This document shows positions 1-6,148 of a DNA stretch of 9,981 nucleotides, piece by piece; within the stretch, counting starts at the first letter, position 1, and each line of letters starts with the position of its first letter. Source of the DNA: an uncultured Erysipelotrichaceae bacterium (GTDB lineage Bacteria; Bacillota_I; Bacilli_A; RFN20; CAG-826); NCBI GenBank assembly GCA_902791085.1, contig CADAUN010000039.1:1-9981 (forward strand), read 5' to 3'. Under the pieces are notes generated by a model that saw only the letters and a list, made by a program, of their open reading frames with translations, ran no database searches and was not told the origin of the DNA. The translations under genes and the position numbers were made by a program.

Positions 1-53
1 AGTGTTTCGTTATTGATTTAATGAGCAGAATGAAAAAACCTTTGTCTTTTGCC

Positions 54-81
54 TTGACTGTTTTATTTGTTTTCGTAAAAT
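54..81 (+). promoter_or_regulatory. Candidate sigma-70 type promoter of the DUF4143 ATPase gene
   Basis: TTGACT (54-59) is followed after 16 bp by TAAAAT (76-81), five of six matches to each consensus hexamer. The transcript would start near position 88 and give a leader of about 33 nt, ending in a GAGGG ribosome binding site (111-115) before the ATG at 121. The -10 lies inside the first copy of the flanking repeat, so a protein bound to the repeat would block this promoter. Nothing else is recognisable in bases 1-53. Confidence 0.55.
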
Positions 82-107
82 TTAAAGTGTAACTGAAAAA
101 AATACGA
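71..107 (+). repeat. Direct repeat copy 1, upstream of the ATPase gene
   Basis: This 37-base AT-rich sequence matches 1401-1436 in the same orientation, with two substitutions (positions 80 and 91) and one base more in the A-run near its end. Its edges form a short inverted pair, TTCGTA (72-77) and TACGAA (103-108, running one base past the repeat). The copy covers the -10 and the transcript start of the ATPase gene. It could be an operator for autoregulation or the boundary of a once-mobile gene cassette; the sequence alone does not decide. Confidence 0.85.
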
Positions 108-120
108 ATTGAGGGTATTT

Positions 121-1356
121 ATGATTAAAAGGACCATTCTCGCTTCTGTCATTCGAGCCATCCATACAAAACCCGTGATTTTGATTACAGGTGCAAGGCA
201 AGTAGGAAAATCAACCTTGTGTGCTCAATTGGCGAAAGAATATGCTTATCATTACGTGTCACTGGATAACTTGCGTGAACGGGAAATGGCCATCAACGAT
301 CCGGAACTTTTTCTTCAGATGTACGAGCCTCCTTTGATCATTGACGAAGTTCAATATGCTCCGAAATTATTGGATGTCATCGAATCCATCGTGAATGAAC
401 GTAAATTCCACGAAGAAGATAATAAGGGAATGTATGTTTTAACTGGATCGCAAGCATTTTCCCTTATGGCCGGAGTTAGCGAGTCGCTTGCTGGAAGGGT
501 GCAAATTCTTGAAATGTCACCGCTCTCCTTACGCGAAATCCGCGCTTTACCAGAAGAGCCGTTTGTTGTGGATCCCATTCGTAACCAAGAACGCGCAAAA
601 GAGAATCCAGTCGATGCAAATTTTTTGGCGGAACAAATAGTGAAAGGATTTTATCCAGAGCTATATGCCAACCCGTTATTGGATAGTGAGACCTTTTATT
701 CCGATTACGTCCGAACTTATATAGAAAGAGACGTTTCGCAGCTGATTCGTTTGAATGACAAGCTGAAGTTTCAACGGTTTATGGAGGTTCTCGCTTCGTT
801 AACTGGACAGGAATTGGTCGTCAACAACTTGGCAAAAGCGTTAGGTGTCTCTTCCAACACCATTTCTTCGTGGCTAAGCGCGTTAATTGCTGGTGACATC
901 GTGTATTTGTTGGAGCCTTATCACGAGAGGTCAGTTCTCAAAAGAGTGGTAAGAAGGCCAAAACTTTTTTTCACCGATACTGGTTTGGCAGCTTATTTAG
1001 CAAGGATTAGCAATGCACAAACTCTGAAAAATAGCCTATTTTGGGGTCATTTTGTGGAAACCTACATGGTTAATGAGATTATCAAATCCTATAAAAACCA
1101 TAATAAAAAGACCAATTTTTATTACTATCGCGATGCCGACCAAAAAGAAATCGATTTGGTGATGCTGGATGGCGGTGTTCTCCATTTTGTGGAATGCAAG
1201 GCTGGCGTTTCCTTTAATAAAGATGCTGTATCTGCCTTCAAAACGCTGGCAAAAAATACGCAATATGAAGTCGGCGACAGCGCCGTTGTTTGTTTGACAA
1301 ACACTCTTTATTCCATCGACAAAAAGATTTATGCCTTGCCAGTAGGAATTATTTAA
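121..1356 (+). CDS. DUF4143-type AAA ATPase (ATP-binding protein)
   Basis: The protein has 411 residues, the usual size for the family of AAA ATPases with a C-terminal DUF4143 region. Visible motifs are Walker A GARQVGKST (24-32), Walker B PLIIDE with D75/E76, a sensor-like LTGS (107-110), and an LAGR arginine (R126). A winged-helix-like segment lies around 232-255 (LAKALGVSSNTISSWL). The C-terminus carries a PD-(D/E)xK nuclease-like signature, EID (343-345) followed by VECK (357-360, E358 and K360). The ATG at 121 is preferred over a TTG at 109 because GAGGG at 111-115 sits 5 nt before the ATG. The gene stands alone between two direct repeats, with its own promoter. Cellular roles of this family are poorly defined; links to DNA handling or defence are proposed for relatives, and no substrate can be named here. 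The family and its domains are clear, the function is not. Confidence 0.9.
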   Translation: MIKRTILASVIRAIHTKPVILITGARQVGKSTLCAQLAKEYAYHYVSLDNLREREMAINDPELFLQMYEPPLIIDEVQYAPKLLDVIESIVNERKFHEEDNKGMYVLTGSQAFSLMAGVSESLAGRVQILEMSPLSLREIRALPEEPFVVDPIRNQERAKENPVDANFLAEQIVKGFYPELYANPLLDSETFYSDYVRTYIERDVSQLIRLNDKLKFQRFMEVLASLTGQELVVNNLAKALGVSSNTISSWLSALIAGDIVYLLEPYHERSVLKRVVRRPKLFFTDTGLAAYLARISNAQTLKNSLFWGHFVETYMVNEIIKSYKNHNKKTNFYYYRDADQKEIDLVMLDGGVLHFVECKAGVSFNKDAVSAFKTLAKNTQYEVGDSAVVCLTNTLYSIDKKIYALPVGII

Positions 1357-1400
1357 CTTGTTCACGTGGTATGTGCTTTGCAATAAGCGTGGATTTTTAT

Positions 1401-1436
1401 TTTCGTAAATTTTAAAGTGTTACTGAAAAAATACGA
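1401..1436 (+). repeat. Direct repeat copy 2, downstream of the ATPase gene
   Basis: This is the second copy of the sequence at 71-107, beginning 45 bases after the ATPase stop codon. The copies align over 36 positions with two mismatches and one single-base gap in an A-run. Here the sequence is not preceded by a TTGAC-like -35, so it does not look like an active promoter of its own. It lies in the leader region of the isomerase gene, upstream of that gene's own -10. Confidence 0.85.
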
Positions 1437-1468
1437 GTTTAGAATAAAAATAGGAACCATTAAGTCCT

Positions 1469-1500
1469 TTTCCTTTATAATCAAGCTATCCATTAGGAGC
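1469..1500 (+). promoter_or_regulatory. Candidate promoter (-10) and ribosome binding site of the isomerase gene
   Basis: A perfect TATAAT lies at 1476-1481, preceded by the pyrimidine tract TTTCCT. No good -35 is visible 16-18 bp upstream. The ribosome binding site AGGAGC (1495-1500) lies 9 nt before the ATG at 1510 and fixes the start there. Confidence 0.5.
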
Positions 1501-1509
1501 AATTACATT

Positions 1510-2016
1510 ATGATCATTCTTCACATTCGAGATTTCGGCGACATCAAAATCGAGTTGGACCGCGTGAACGCACCGATTTCCGCCAATAATTTTGCTACCC
1601 TTGTTTCCCAAGGATTTTATGATGGGTTAACTTTTCACCGCGTGATCAAAGGCTTTATGATCCAAGGCGGCGATCCTGCCGGAAACGGAACGGGTGGACC
1701 GGGTTATTCCATCAAAGGCGAATTCCGTGCAAATGGGGTGAAAAACAATCTTTCGCACAAACGCGGCGTGATTTCCATGGCGCGTGCCCAAGATCCGAAT
1801 TCCGCAGGAAGTCAGTTTTTCATCTGCGATCACGATGATACTTTCTTAGATGGCCAATACGCTGCCTTTGGAACTGTGGTGGAAGGAATGGATGTTGTCG
1901 ATAAAATCGCTGCTGTCGATAAAAATCATTCGGACAAACCCTATCGTCCTGTAGTTATTGAAAAAGCAGAAGCAATTGACGAAGCGTTGCTGCCGCTAGA
2001 GAAGATGCCACAATAA
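1510..2016 (+). CDS. Cyclophilin-type peptidyl-prolyl cis-trans isomerase
   Basis: The product is a 168-residue single-domain cyclophilin that catalyses cis-trans isomerisation of X-Pro bonds during protein folding. There is no signal peptide, so it should act in the cytoplasm. Conserved elements are FHRVIKGFMIQGGD (42-55) with catalytic R44 and the F49, M50 and Q52 pocket, SAGSQFFI (98-105) with Q102 and F104, and FLDGQYAAFG (112-121). The tryptophan that binds cyclosporin in human cyclophilin A (W121) is F112 here and its H126 is Y117, as in many bacterial members, so weak cyclosporin binding is expected. The reading frame is open upstream to a GTG at 1417 inside the repeat, but that extension has no ribosome binding site and no cyclophilin homology. 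The family is certain; ppiA/ppiB naming is not. Confidence 0.95.
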   Translation: MIILHIRDFGDIKIELDRVNAPISANNFATLVSQGFYDGLTFHRVIKGFMIQGGDPAGNGTGGPGYSIKGEFRANGVKNNLSHKRGVISMARAQDPNSAGSQFFICDHDDTFLDGQYAAFGTVVEGMDVVDKIAAVDKNHSDKPYRPVVIEKAEAIDEALLPLEKMPQ

Positions 2017-2038
2017 AAAACGAACGGTTTTCCGTTCG
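2015..2038 (-). terminator. Rho-independent terminator of the thioesterase gene
   Basis: A perfect 7-bp stem, CGAACGG (2021-2027) with CCGTTCG (2032-2038), closes a 4-base loop. On the minus strand the hairpin follows the thioesterase stop almost directly and is followed by six T residues (complement of 2015-2020). On the plus strand the downstream sequence is not T-rich, so it would be only a weak terminator for the convergent isomerase gene. Confidence 0.85.
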
Positions 2039-2039
2039 C

Positions 2040-2546
2040 TTAAGGGATATTGATTTCTTTCACGTCGTCGGGGAGATAAACGTCCGCGGCGACTTTTTCT
2101 CCGTTGGCAACCGCATCGGGAGAAATGATGCTGGCAGGAAGACGCATATATAAAGCTTCTCCTCTTGCAAGCATCACACCATCTAATGTCTTAATTTCGG
2201 CTTGCCCGTGGAAAGTGATTTTGTCACGCCGATCAATTTTGCCAATGCAAAGCAATTTTTGGTTATAAGGGACCCCTTTATGGTATTCGATGCTGATTTT
2301 TAAGGTGCAGCCATATACTTCTGATTCATAACACCAAATGGCTCGTCCAATGGTTTCGTCAATCATGGCGCAGATCATGCCGCCATGAACGCGTTCGGGA
2401 TAAGATTGATGCTCGAAGCGGTATTCAAAGACGGCGCAGCAGCTTTGATCTTCCATTTCATAAAAATTCGCATGGATACCATAAGGATTGTTGATGCCGC
2501 AAACGATGCAATCCTTAGCGTTATTTTGCTTTCGTATGACTTTCAT
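2040..2546 (-). CDS. PaaI-like hotdog-fold thioesterase
   Basis: This 168-residue protein belongs to the hotdog-fold acyl-CoA thioesterase superfamily. The signature is HGGMICAMIDETIGRA (54-69): H54-G55-G56 and the acidic D63/E64 on the hotdog helix, the region used for thioester hydrolysis in PaaI/4HBT relatives. The N-terminus carries a CxxC pair (C13, C16) in a KDCIVCGINNPYG context that I recall from Bacillota members; its role is unknown. The acyl substrate cannot be predicted. The ATG at 2546 is the only reasonable start, because the next Met is residue 31 and the N-terminal segment looks conserved. The gene stands alone, converging on the isomerase gene and diverging from the uridine-kinase-like gene. 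Its start is unusual: no clear ribosome binding site, and a -10-like TACAAT only 6 nt upstream. Confidence 0.88.
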   Translation of the reverse strand: MKVIRKQNNAKDCIVCGINNPYGIHANFYEMEDQSCCAVFEYRFEHQSYPERVHGGMICAMIDETIGRAIWCYESEVYGCTLKISIEYHKGVPYNQKLLCIGKIDRRDKITFHGQAEIKTLDGVMLARGEALYMRLPASIISPDAVANGEKVAADVYLPDDVKEINIP

Positions 2547-2552
2547 GGCTCT

Positions 2553-2558
2553 ATTGTA
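2553..2558 (-). promoter_or_regulatory. Candidate -10 of the thioesterase gene, giving a near-leaderless transcript
   Basis: On the minus strand TACAAT (complement of 2558-2553) lies 6 nt before the ATG. A weak -35-like TTGGTT lies 18 bp further upstream. Transcription from this element would begin at or beside the start codon, leaving no room for a Shine-Dalgarno sequence; only AGAG is present. Confidence 0.4.
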
Positions 2559-2594
2559 GCGAGATTCCTAATTTTGAACCAACAAAAACTCTCA

Positions 2595-2620
2595 TTTCCT
2601 TTATAATGATACAAAAGGAA
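2595..2620 (+). promoter_or_regulatory. Candidate promoter (-10) and ribosome binding site of the udk-like gene
   Basis: TATAAT at 2602-2607 is preceded by TTTCCT, reproducing the same 13-mer (TTTCCTTTATAAT) seen before the isomerase gene. A purine-rich AAAAGGAAAA follows just upstream of the ATG at 2626. The -35 region is poor. The leader would be only about 12 nt. Confidence 0.5.
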
Positions 2621-2625
2621 AACAA

Positions 2626-3327
2626 ATGGCGCGGATTATCTTGATTGGCGGAGGCTCTAGCTCAGGGAAGACCTACATTACGGAAGCGGTAATGCGTTGT
2701 TTTTCTCCAGATCAAGTGACGCATATCACCATGGACGACTATTATCGCGATCAAAGCAATCTTTCCCTTTCCGAACGTTATCAAGTCAATTATGATCACC
2801 CGAAGGCCTTTGATTGGCCTTTAATGCGTCGCCAGATTTCGGCATTAAAAGAAGGGCAGCCCATTGAAAAACCCATCTATGATTTTGTGCAATTGACGCG
2901 GAGCGAGAAAACCGAAACCATCGTTCCTCGTCAAGTGGTGTTAGTGGAAGGAATCATGGCATTAGTCGATCGCCAGGTTCGCCATTTAGGCGATTTGCGT
3001 GTCTTTATCCAAGCTGGCGCGGAACGTCGCTTCTTAAGACGTGTGATTCGTGACTCGAAAGAACGTGGACGCACCTTTGAGAACATCGTCCAGCAATATT
3101 TTCATTCTGTGCAACCGATGTATGACGAAATCGTAAAGCCCTCTAGCGAATATGCCGACTTGATTATCAATAACAACGGGGTGGAGAATTTGGCCATTGA
3201 AGTGTTACGTTGTTTAGTGCAAGAAGAATTGGATTTGGCGGTAGGCAAGGTGCAAGAAAAACAAACCATGGGCGAAGAATTTTCCGAAGAGACGTTACAA
3301 GCAGTCTTCCGCGCCACAAAGAAGTGA
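2626..3327 (+). CDS. udk: Uridine kinase family protein
   Basis: The 233-residue product is a P-loop nucleoside kinase of the uridine kinase/phosphoribulokinase family. It should phosphorylate uridine, and probably cytidine, to the monophosphate in pyrimidine salvage in the cytoplasm. Walker A is GGGSSSGKT (8-16). The substrate-site DDYYRD lies at 37-42, NYDHPKAFDW at 55-64, YDF at 85-87, VEGI at 107-110 and the arginine-rich lid RRVIRDSKERGR at 138-149. The order and spacing match Udk, and the extra 20-25 residues at the C-terminus (after about 205) are charged and family-atypical. It appears to be a single-gene unit; no hairpin terminator was seen before the aminopeptidase promoter. Family is firm; exact substrate is inferred. 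Confidence 0.88.
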   Translation: MARIILIGGGSSSGKTYITEAVMRCFSPDQVTHITMDDYYRDQSNLSLSERYQVNYDHPKAFDWPLMRRQISALKEGQPIEKPIYDFVQLTRSEKTETIVPRQVVLVEGIMALVDRQVRHLGDLRVFIQAGAERRFLRRVIRDSKERGRTFENIVQQYFHSVQPMYDEIVKPSSEYADLIINNNGVENLAIEVLRCLVQEELDLAVGKVQEKQTMGEEFSEETLQAVFRATKK

Positions 3328-3348
3328 GACTTTCCTTTCTTCCTGCCT

Positions 3349-3371
3349 TATAATCTCTTCGATTTAAGGAG
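3349..3371 (+). promoter_or_regulatory. Candidate promoter (-10) and ribosome binding site of the aminopeptidase-regulator operon
   Basis: TATAAT at 3349-3354 is preceded by a pyrimidine-rich run (TTCCTGCCT), similar to the promoters at 1476 and 2602. AAGGAG (3366-3371) lies 8 nt before the ATG at 3380. The -35 region (GAGACT) is a poor match. No FNR-type box is visible here. Confidence 0.45.
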
Positions 3372-3379
3372 AAGATGAT

Positions 3380-4651
3380 ATGAAAGAAAGGGATGCGATA
3401 TTAGAAGACCTGGGCCGATCTTATAGCCCTTTTCATGTGGTGCATAATTTGGTGATGCGGCTTCAAAAAGCCGGGTTTTCGCCATTAAACGAAAAAACCA
3501 GTTATTCCTTGCTTCCCGGTGGGCGCTATTACGTGACTCGAAATGACTCGTCATTGATTGCTTTTGCCCTTCCGAAAACCGGGTTATCTCATACGGCGTT
3601 TCGTTTTGCTGCTGCTCACACGGATTCGCCTACCTTTGTGTTAAAACCCAATCCGGTTCTTTGCAAAAATGGCCTGGTGTCCTGGAACGTTGAACCTTAT
3701 GGGGGCATGATTGATTCTTCTTGGCTTGACCGTCCTTTGTCTTTTGGCGGCCGCGTTTATTATCTTGATCAAAATGGGGACACCAAAATGGCTTTGGTAT
3801 CCCCGCAAGAAGATGTGCTTTATATTCCTAATGTCTGCATTCATTTTAATCGCGACATCAATTCAGGCTATGCGTTTAATCCTGCTGTCGATTTGATTCC
3901 GTTGGCCGGAACCGGAAAGGATTTTTCTTTCTCGGATTATTTGCTTTCTTTGTTACCTTCTGACGCCGCCTCCATCGTGTCGTTTGATTTATCGTTATAC
4001 AATCGCGATAAGCCACGGCTCGTTGGCGTCCATCAAGAATTTCTTTCTTCTCCGCGTTTAGACGATCTGGTTTCTGCCTATGGCGTTTTGCAAGGGTTTT
4101 TGACGGCAAATCCTCATTTTATCAATGTTTATTGCGCGTTCGACAACGAAGAAGTCGGTTCTTTGACAATGCAAGGGGCAAATGGCACCTTTTTGCGTGA
4201 CACGATGCACCGGTTAGCATCTGCTTTGAATTTACCTTATGAAGAAATGTTGGCCCGTTCTTTCTTGTTGTCCGTCGACAATGCGCATGCGCTTCATCCG
4301 AACCATCCCGAATATACCGACGCTTCTTCGCCAGTTCACTTAAATGGTGGCATCGCGGTGAAATACAACGCAGCACAGCATTACACTTCAAACGCTAGAA
4401 GCGTCGCTTTCTTAAACGCGGTGGCTAAGAAGAATGATATCCCCCTTCAAATCTTTACCAATCGTTCTGATTTACGAGGCGGTTCAACTTTGGGCAATCT
4501 TTCTAACAACCAGCTTTCGTTATGCTCTGTCGATATTGGCATTCCTCAATTGGCAATGCATAGCGCCAATGAGCTTTGTGGGATAAAAGACGTGGATTCG
4601 CTGGTACGATTAAGCGCTGCCTATTTTTGTAGTGAACAGGAGATTTTATGA
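3380..4651 (+). CDS. M18 family aminopeptidase
   Basis: The protein has 423 residues, normal for bacterial M18 (aspartyl-aminopeptidase-type) zinc exopeptidases. These cytoplasmic, usually dodecameric enzymes remove N-terminal residues from peptides, often acidic ones. Metal and catalytic residues can be assigned by motif: H80 in AAHTDSP (78-84), D228 in RLDDL (226-230), catalytic E257 and metal ligand E258 in DNEEVGS (255-261), D300 in SVDNAHA, and H394 in MHSANE (393-398). All five expected ligands are present, so the enzyme should be active. The start is set by AAGGAG at 3366-3371. The last codons overlap the FNR-like gene as ATGA (4648-4651), so the two are co-transcribed and probably translationally coupled. 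Naming as apeB is possible but not secure. Confidence 0.93.
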   Translation: MKERDAILEDLGRSYSPFHVVHNLVMRLQKAGFSPLNEKTSYSLLPGGRYYVTRNDSSLIAFALPKTGLSHTAFRFAAAHTDSPTFVLKPNPVLCKNGLVSWNVEPYGGMIDSSWLDRPLSFGGRVYYLDQNGDTKMALVSPQEDVLYIPNVCIHFNRDINSGYAFNPAVDLIPLAGTGKDFSFSDYLLSLLPSDAASIVSFDLSLYNRDKPRLVGVHQEFLSSPRLDDLVSAYGVLQGFLTANPHFINVYCAFDNEEVGSLTMQGANGTFLRDTMHRLASALNLPYEEMLARSFLLSVDNAHALHPNHPEYTDASSPVHLNGGIAVKYNAAQHYTSNARSVAFLNAVAKKNDIPLQIFTNRSDLRGGSTLGNLSNNQLSLCSVDIGIPQLAMHSANELCGIKDVDSLVRLSAAYFCSEQEIL

Positions 4652-5343
4652 AAGAGATCTCGCTTTGCCAAGGACGTTGTCTTTCCTGTCCGTATGCGCG
4701 CGGCTCTTTTTTGGAAGAACTAGAAGCGCCAGAACGCGAAGCGATTACGAAGAAATTGCGTGGTTATTCGGGAAAGAAGAATGAGGTGCTTTTTCGGGAA
4801 GGCGCTCCTGCGGATTCGTTATGGATTATCCGGCAAGGAAGTGTGAAGATCTGTACCTATGATTCCGAAGGCCGTGAACAAATTATCGCGATCTTTTCCG
4901 AAGGAGAAACCATTTGGGTATCGATGTTTTGGAACGCGAAAGAGACGACTTATCCTTATAGTGCGATTTGTCTCACCGATGTGATCGTTTGCCAGATTTT
5001 GCGACAGGATTTTGAGTCGGCGATTCAAGACGCTCATACCGCCTTAAAAATCGTCGGATTGTTAAGCAACAAACTGCATGATGCCAACGAGCGGATTCTC
5101 ATTCTTTCAGCGAGTGACCCTCAAGCCAAAATCGCCCGGCTTTTCCTTTACCGCATCAATCACCAAGGTGGTACAAGGGTCACCATGAAATTAGAAGACA
5201 TCGCTGCTCATGTCTCGCTTCGCCCGGAGACGGTGTCACGAAAATTAGGCGAACTCTGTGACGAAGGAATTTTAAGAAAAGAAGGGCAGTCTACGTTTGA
5301 AATCTTGGATTTTAACGAGTTAGAAGATATCGCACATCGTTAA
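4648..5343 (+). CDS. Crp/Fnr family regulator with FNR-type iron-sulfur cysteines
   Basis: This 231-residue activator has a cAMP-receptor-like beta-roll (about 40-125), a dimer helix (about 125-155) and a C-terminal winged helix (about 165-231). Cys7, Cys11 and Cys14 form CX3CX2C at the N-terminus. Cys115 in DVIVCQI aligns with E. coli FNR Cys122 (MVCEIPF), giving four candidate [4Fe-4S] ligands. The recognition helix has ETVSR (194-198), the E-x-x-S-R pattern by which FNR reads TTGAT half-sites. Two such boxes occur directly downstream, before pflA and pflB. The gene overlaps the aminopeptidase stop (ATGA) but has its own AGGAG (4638-4642) 5 nt before the ATG. I infer an oxygen-sensing activator of the adjacent pfl genes. 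Cluster assembly is predicted from residues only, and redox sensing through disulfides is an alternative. Confidence 0.93.
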   Translation: MKEISLCQGRCLSCPYARGSFLEELEAPEREAITKKLRGYSGKKNEVLFREGAPADSLWIIRQGSVKICTYDSEGREQIIAIFSEGETIWVSMFWNAKETTYPYSAICLTDVIVCQILRQDFESAIQDAHTALKIVGLLSNKLHDANERILILSASDPQAKIARLFLYRINHQGGTRVTMKLEDIAAHVSLRPETVSRKLGELCDEGILRKEGQSTFEILDFNELEDIAHR

Positions 5344-5346
5344 AAT

Positions 5347-5388
5347 TTGATTTTGCTCAAAGTTATTTCTTTTCCTTCTTAGGATAAT
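5347..5388 (+). promoter_or_regulatory. FNR-type box and -10 of the pflA promoter
   Basis: TTGAT (5347-5351), TTTG, CTCAA (5356-5360) matches nine of ten fixed positions of the FNR consensus TTGAT-N4-ATCAA. GATAAT (5383-5388) is the likely -10, with no -35 hexamer. If the transcript starts at 5395, the box is centred at -41.5, the standard class II activator position where the bound protein replaces the -35. The box begins 4 bases after the regulator's stop codon. Confidence 0.8.
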
Positions 5389-5411
5389 CTTTCCGCGCAA
5401 GGAGGATTTTT

Positions 5412-6146
5412 ATGGACGGCAATATTCATTCCATCGAGACGTTTGGCTCCCTAGACGGGCCGGGCATCCGTTTCGTTATTTTTGTGCAAGGATGCGCGAT
5501 GCGTTGCTTGTTTTGCCACAATCCGGATACCTGGAATGTGACGGGTGGTAGCAAACGGAGTCCTGACAGTTTAATCGAGCAGGCACTTCGTTATCGTCCC
5601 TATTGGGGAAAAGATGGCGGCATCACAGTGAGTGGTGGGGAACCTTTACTTCAAATTGATTTTTTGCTTGAACTCTTTCAAAAAGCCAAAGCTCATGGCA
5701 TTTCTACTTGCATTGATACGGCGGGTCAACCATTTCGTTCTAGCGGTCCGTGGTTTGATCGCTTTAAAGCGTTGATGGACGTCACCGATTTGCTCTTAAT
5801 GGACATCAAACACATTAATCCCGCCATGCATCGGAAGTTAACAGGCCATCCCAATGACAATATCATTGCCATGTTCCGTTATTTAGACGCGATCCATAAG
5901 CCGATTTGGATTCGTCATGTGTTATTGCCAGGTTATACCGATGACGATACTTATTTAAAAGAAACGCGTGCGTTTATCGACACGCTTCATAATGTAGAGC
6001 ACATTGATGTTCTTCCTTTTCACAAAATGGGAGAATTCAAATGGAAAGAGCTTGGCTATGATTACCAGCTTTGGGATACGAAGGCTCCAACCCCTGAACG
6101 GGTGCAAAATGCGATCCGTATTTTGAAAGCGGGACCACAACAATAA
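5412..6146 (+). CDS. pflA: Pyruvate formate-lyase activating enzyme (radical SAM)
   Basis: The 244-residue product is a radical S-adenosylmethionine enzyme that installs the glycyl radical on pyruvate formate-lyase under anaerobic conditions. The cluster motif CX3CX2C is C28, C32 and C35 within GCAMRCLFCHNPDTW (27-41). SGGEP (74-78) is the SAM-binding stretch. Length and the N-terminal GSLDGPGIRFVIFVQGC context are typical of PflA; there is no extra ferredoxin-like Cys insert of the type in other glycyl radical activases. The start is supported by AAGGAGG (5399-5405), 6 nt before the ATG. Its order is pflA then pflB, the reverse of E. coli, and each gene has its own FNR-type box. No terminator separates them, so read-through into pflB is likely. 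Confidence 0.96.
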   Translation: MDGNIHSIETFGSLDGPGIRFVIFVQGCAMRCLFCHNPDTWNVTGGSKRSPDSLIEQALRYRPYWGKDGGITVSGGEPLLQIDFLLELFQKAKAHGISTCIDTAGQPFRSSGPWFDRFKALMDVTDLLLMDIKHINPAMHRKLTGHPNDNIIAMFRYLDAIHKPIWIRHVLLPGYTDDDTYLKETRAFIDTLHNVEHIDVLPFHKMGEFKWKELGYDYQLWDTKAPTPERVQNAIRILKAGPQQ

Positions 6147-6148
6147 AT

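Noticed and set aside
109..120. TTG start for the ATPase, four codons upstream of the ATG
   Set aside because: The GAGGG ribosome binding site lies inside this extension and is well placed for the ATG at 121.
121..1356. The ATPase as part of a defence island or toxin-antitoxin pair
   Set aside because: No partner gene, restriction enzyme or antitoxin lies next to it; the neighbours are housekeeping genes.
1417..1509. A 31-codon N-terminal extension of the cyclophilin starting at a GTG inside repeat copy 2
   Set aside because: There is no ribosome binding site for the GTG, the extension has no cyclophilin homology, a TATAAT lies within it, and the ATG at 1510 has a good AGGAGC.
2021..2038. 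The hairpin as a strong terminator for the isomerase gene on the plus strand
   Set aside because: The plus-strand sequence after the stem is CTTAAGGG, with no T-run; the T-run is only on the minus strand.
3641..4391. Several open frames opposite the aminopeptidase, and similar ones opposite pflB
   Set aside because: They lie wholly inside well-supported genes, lack ribosome binding sites and encode arginine- and histidine-rich sequence typical of antisense shadows.
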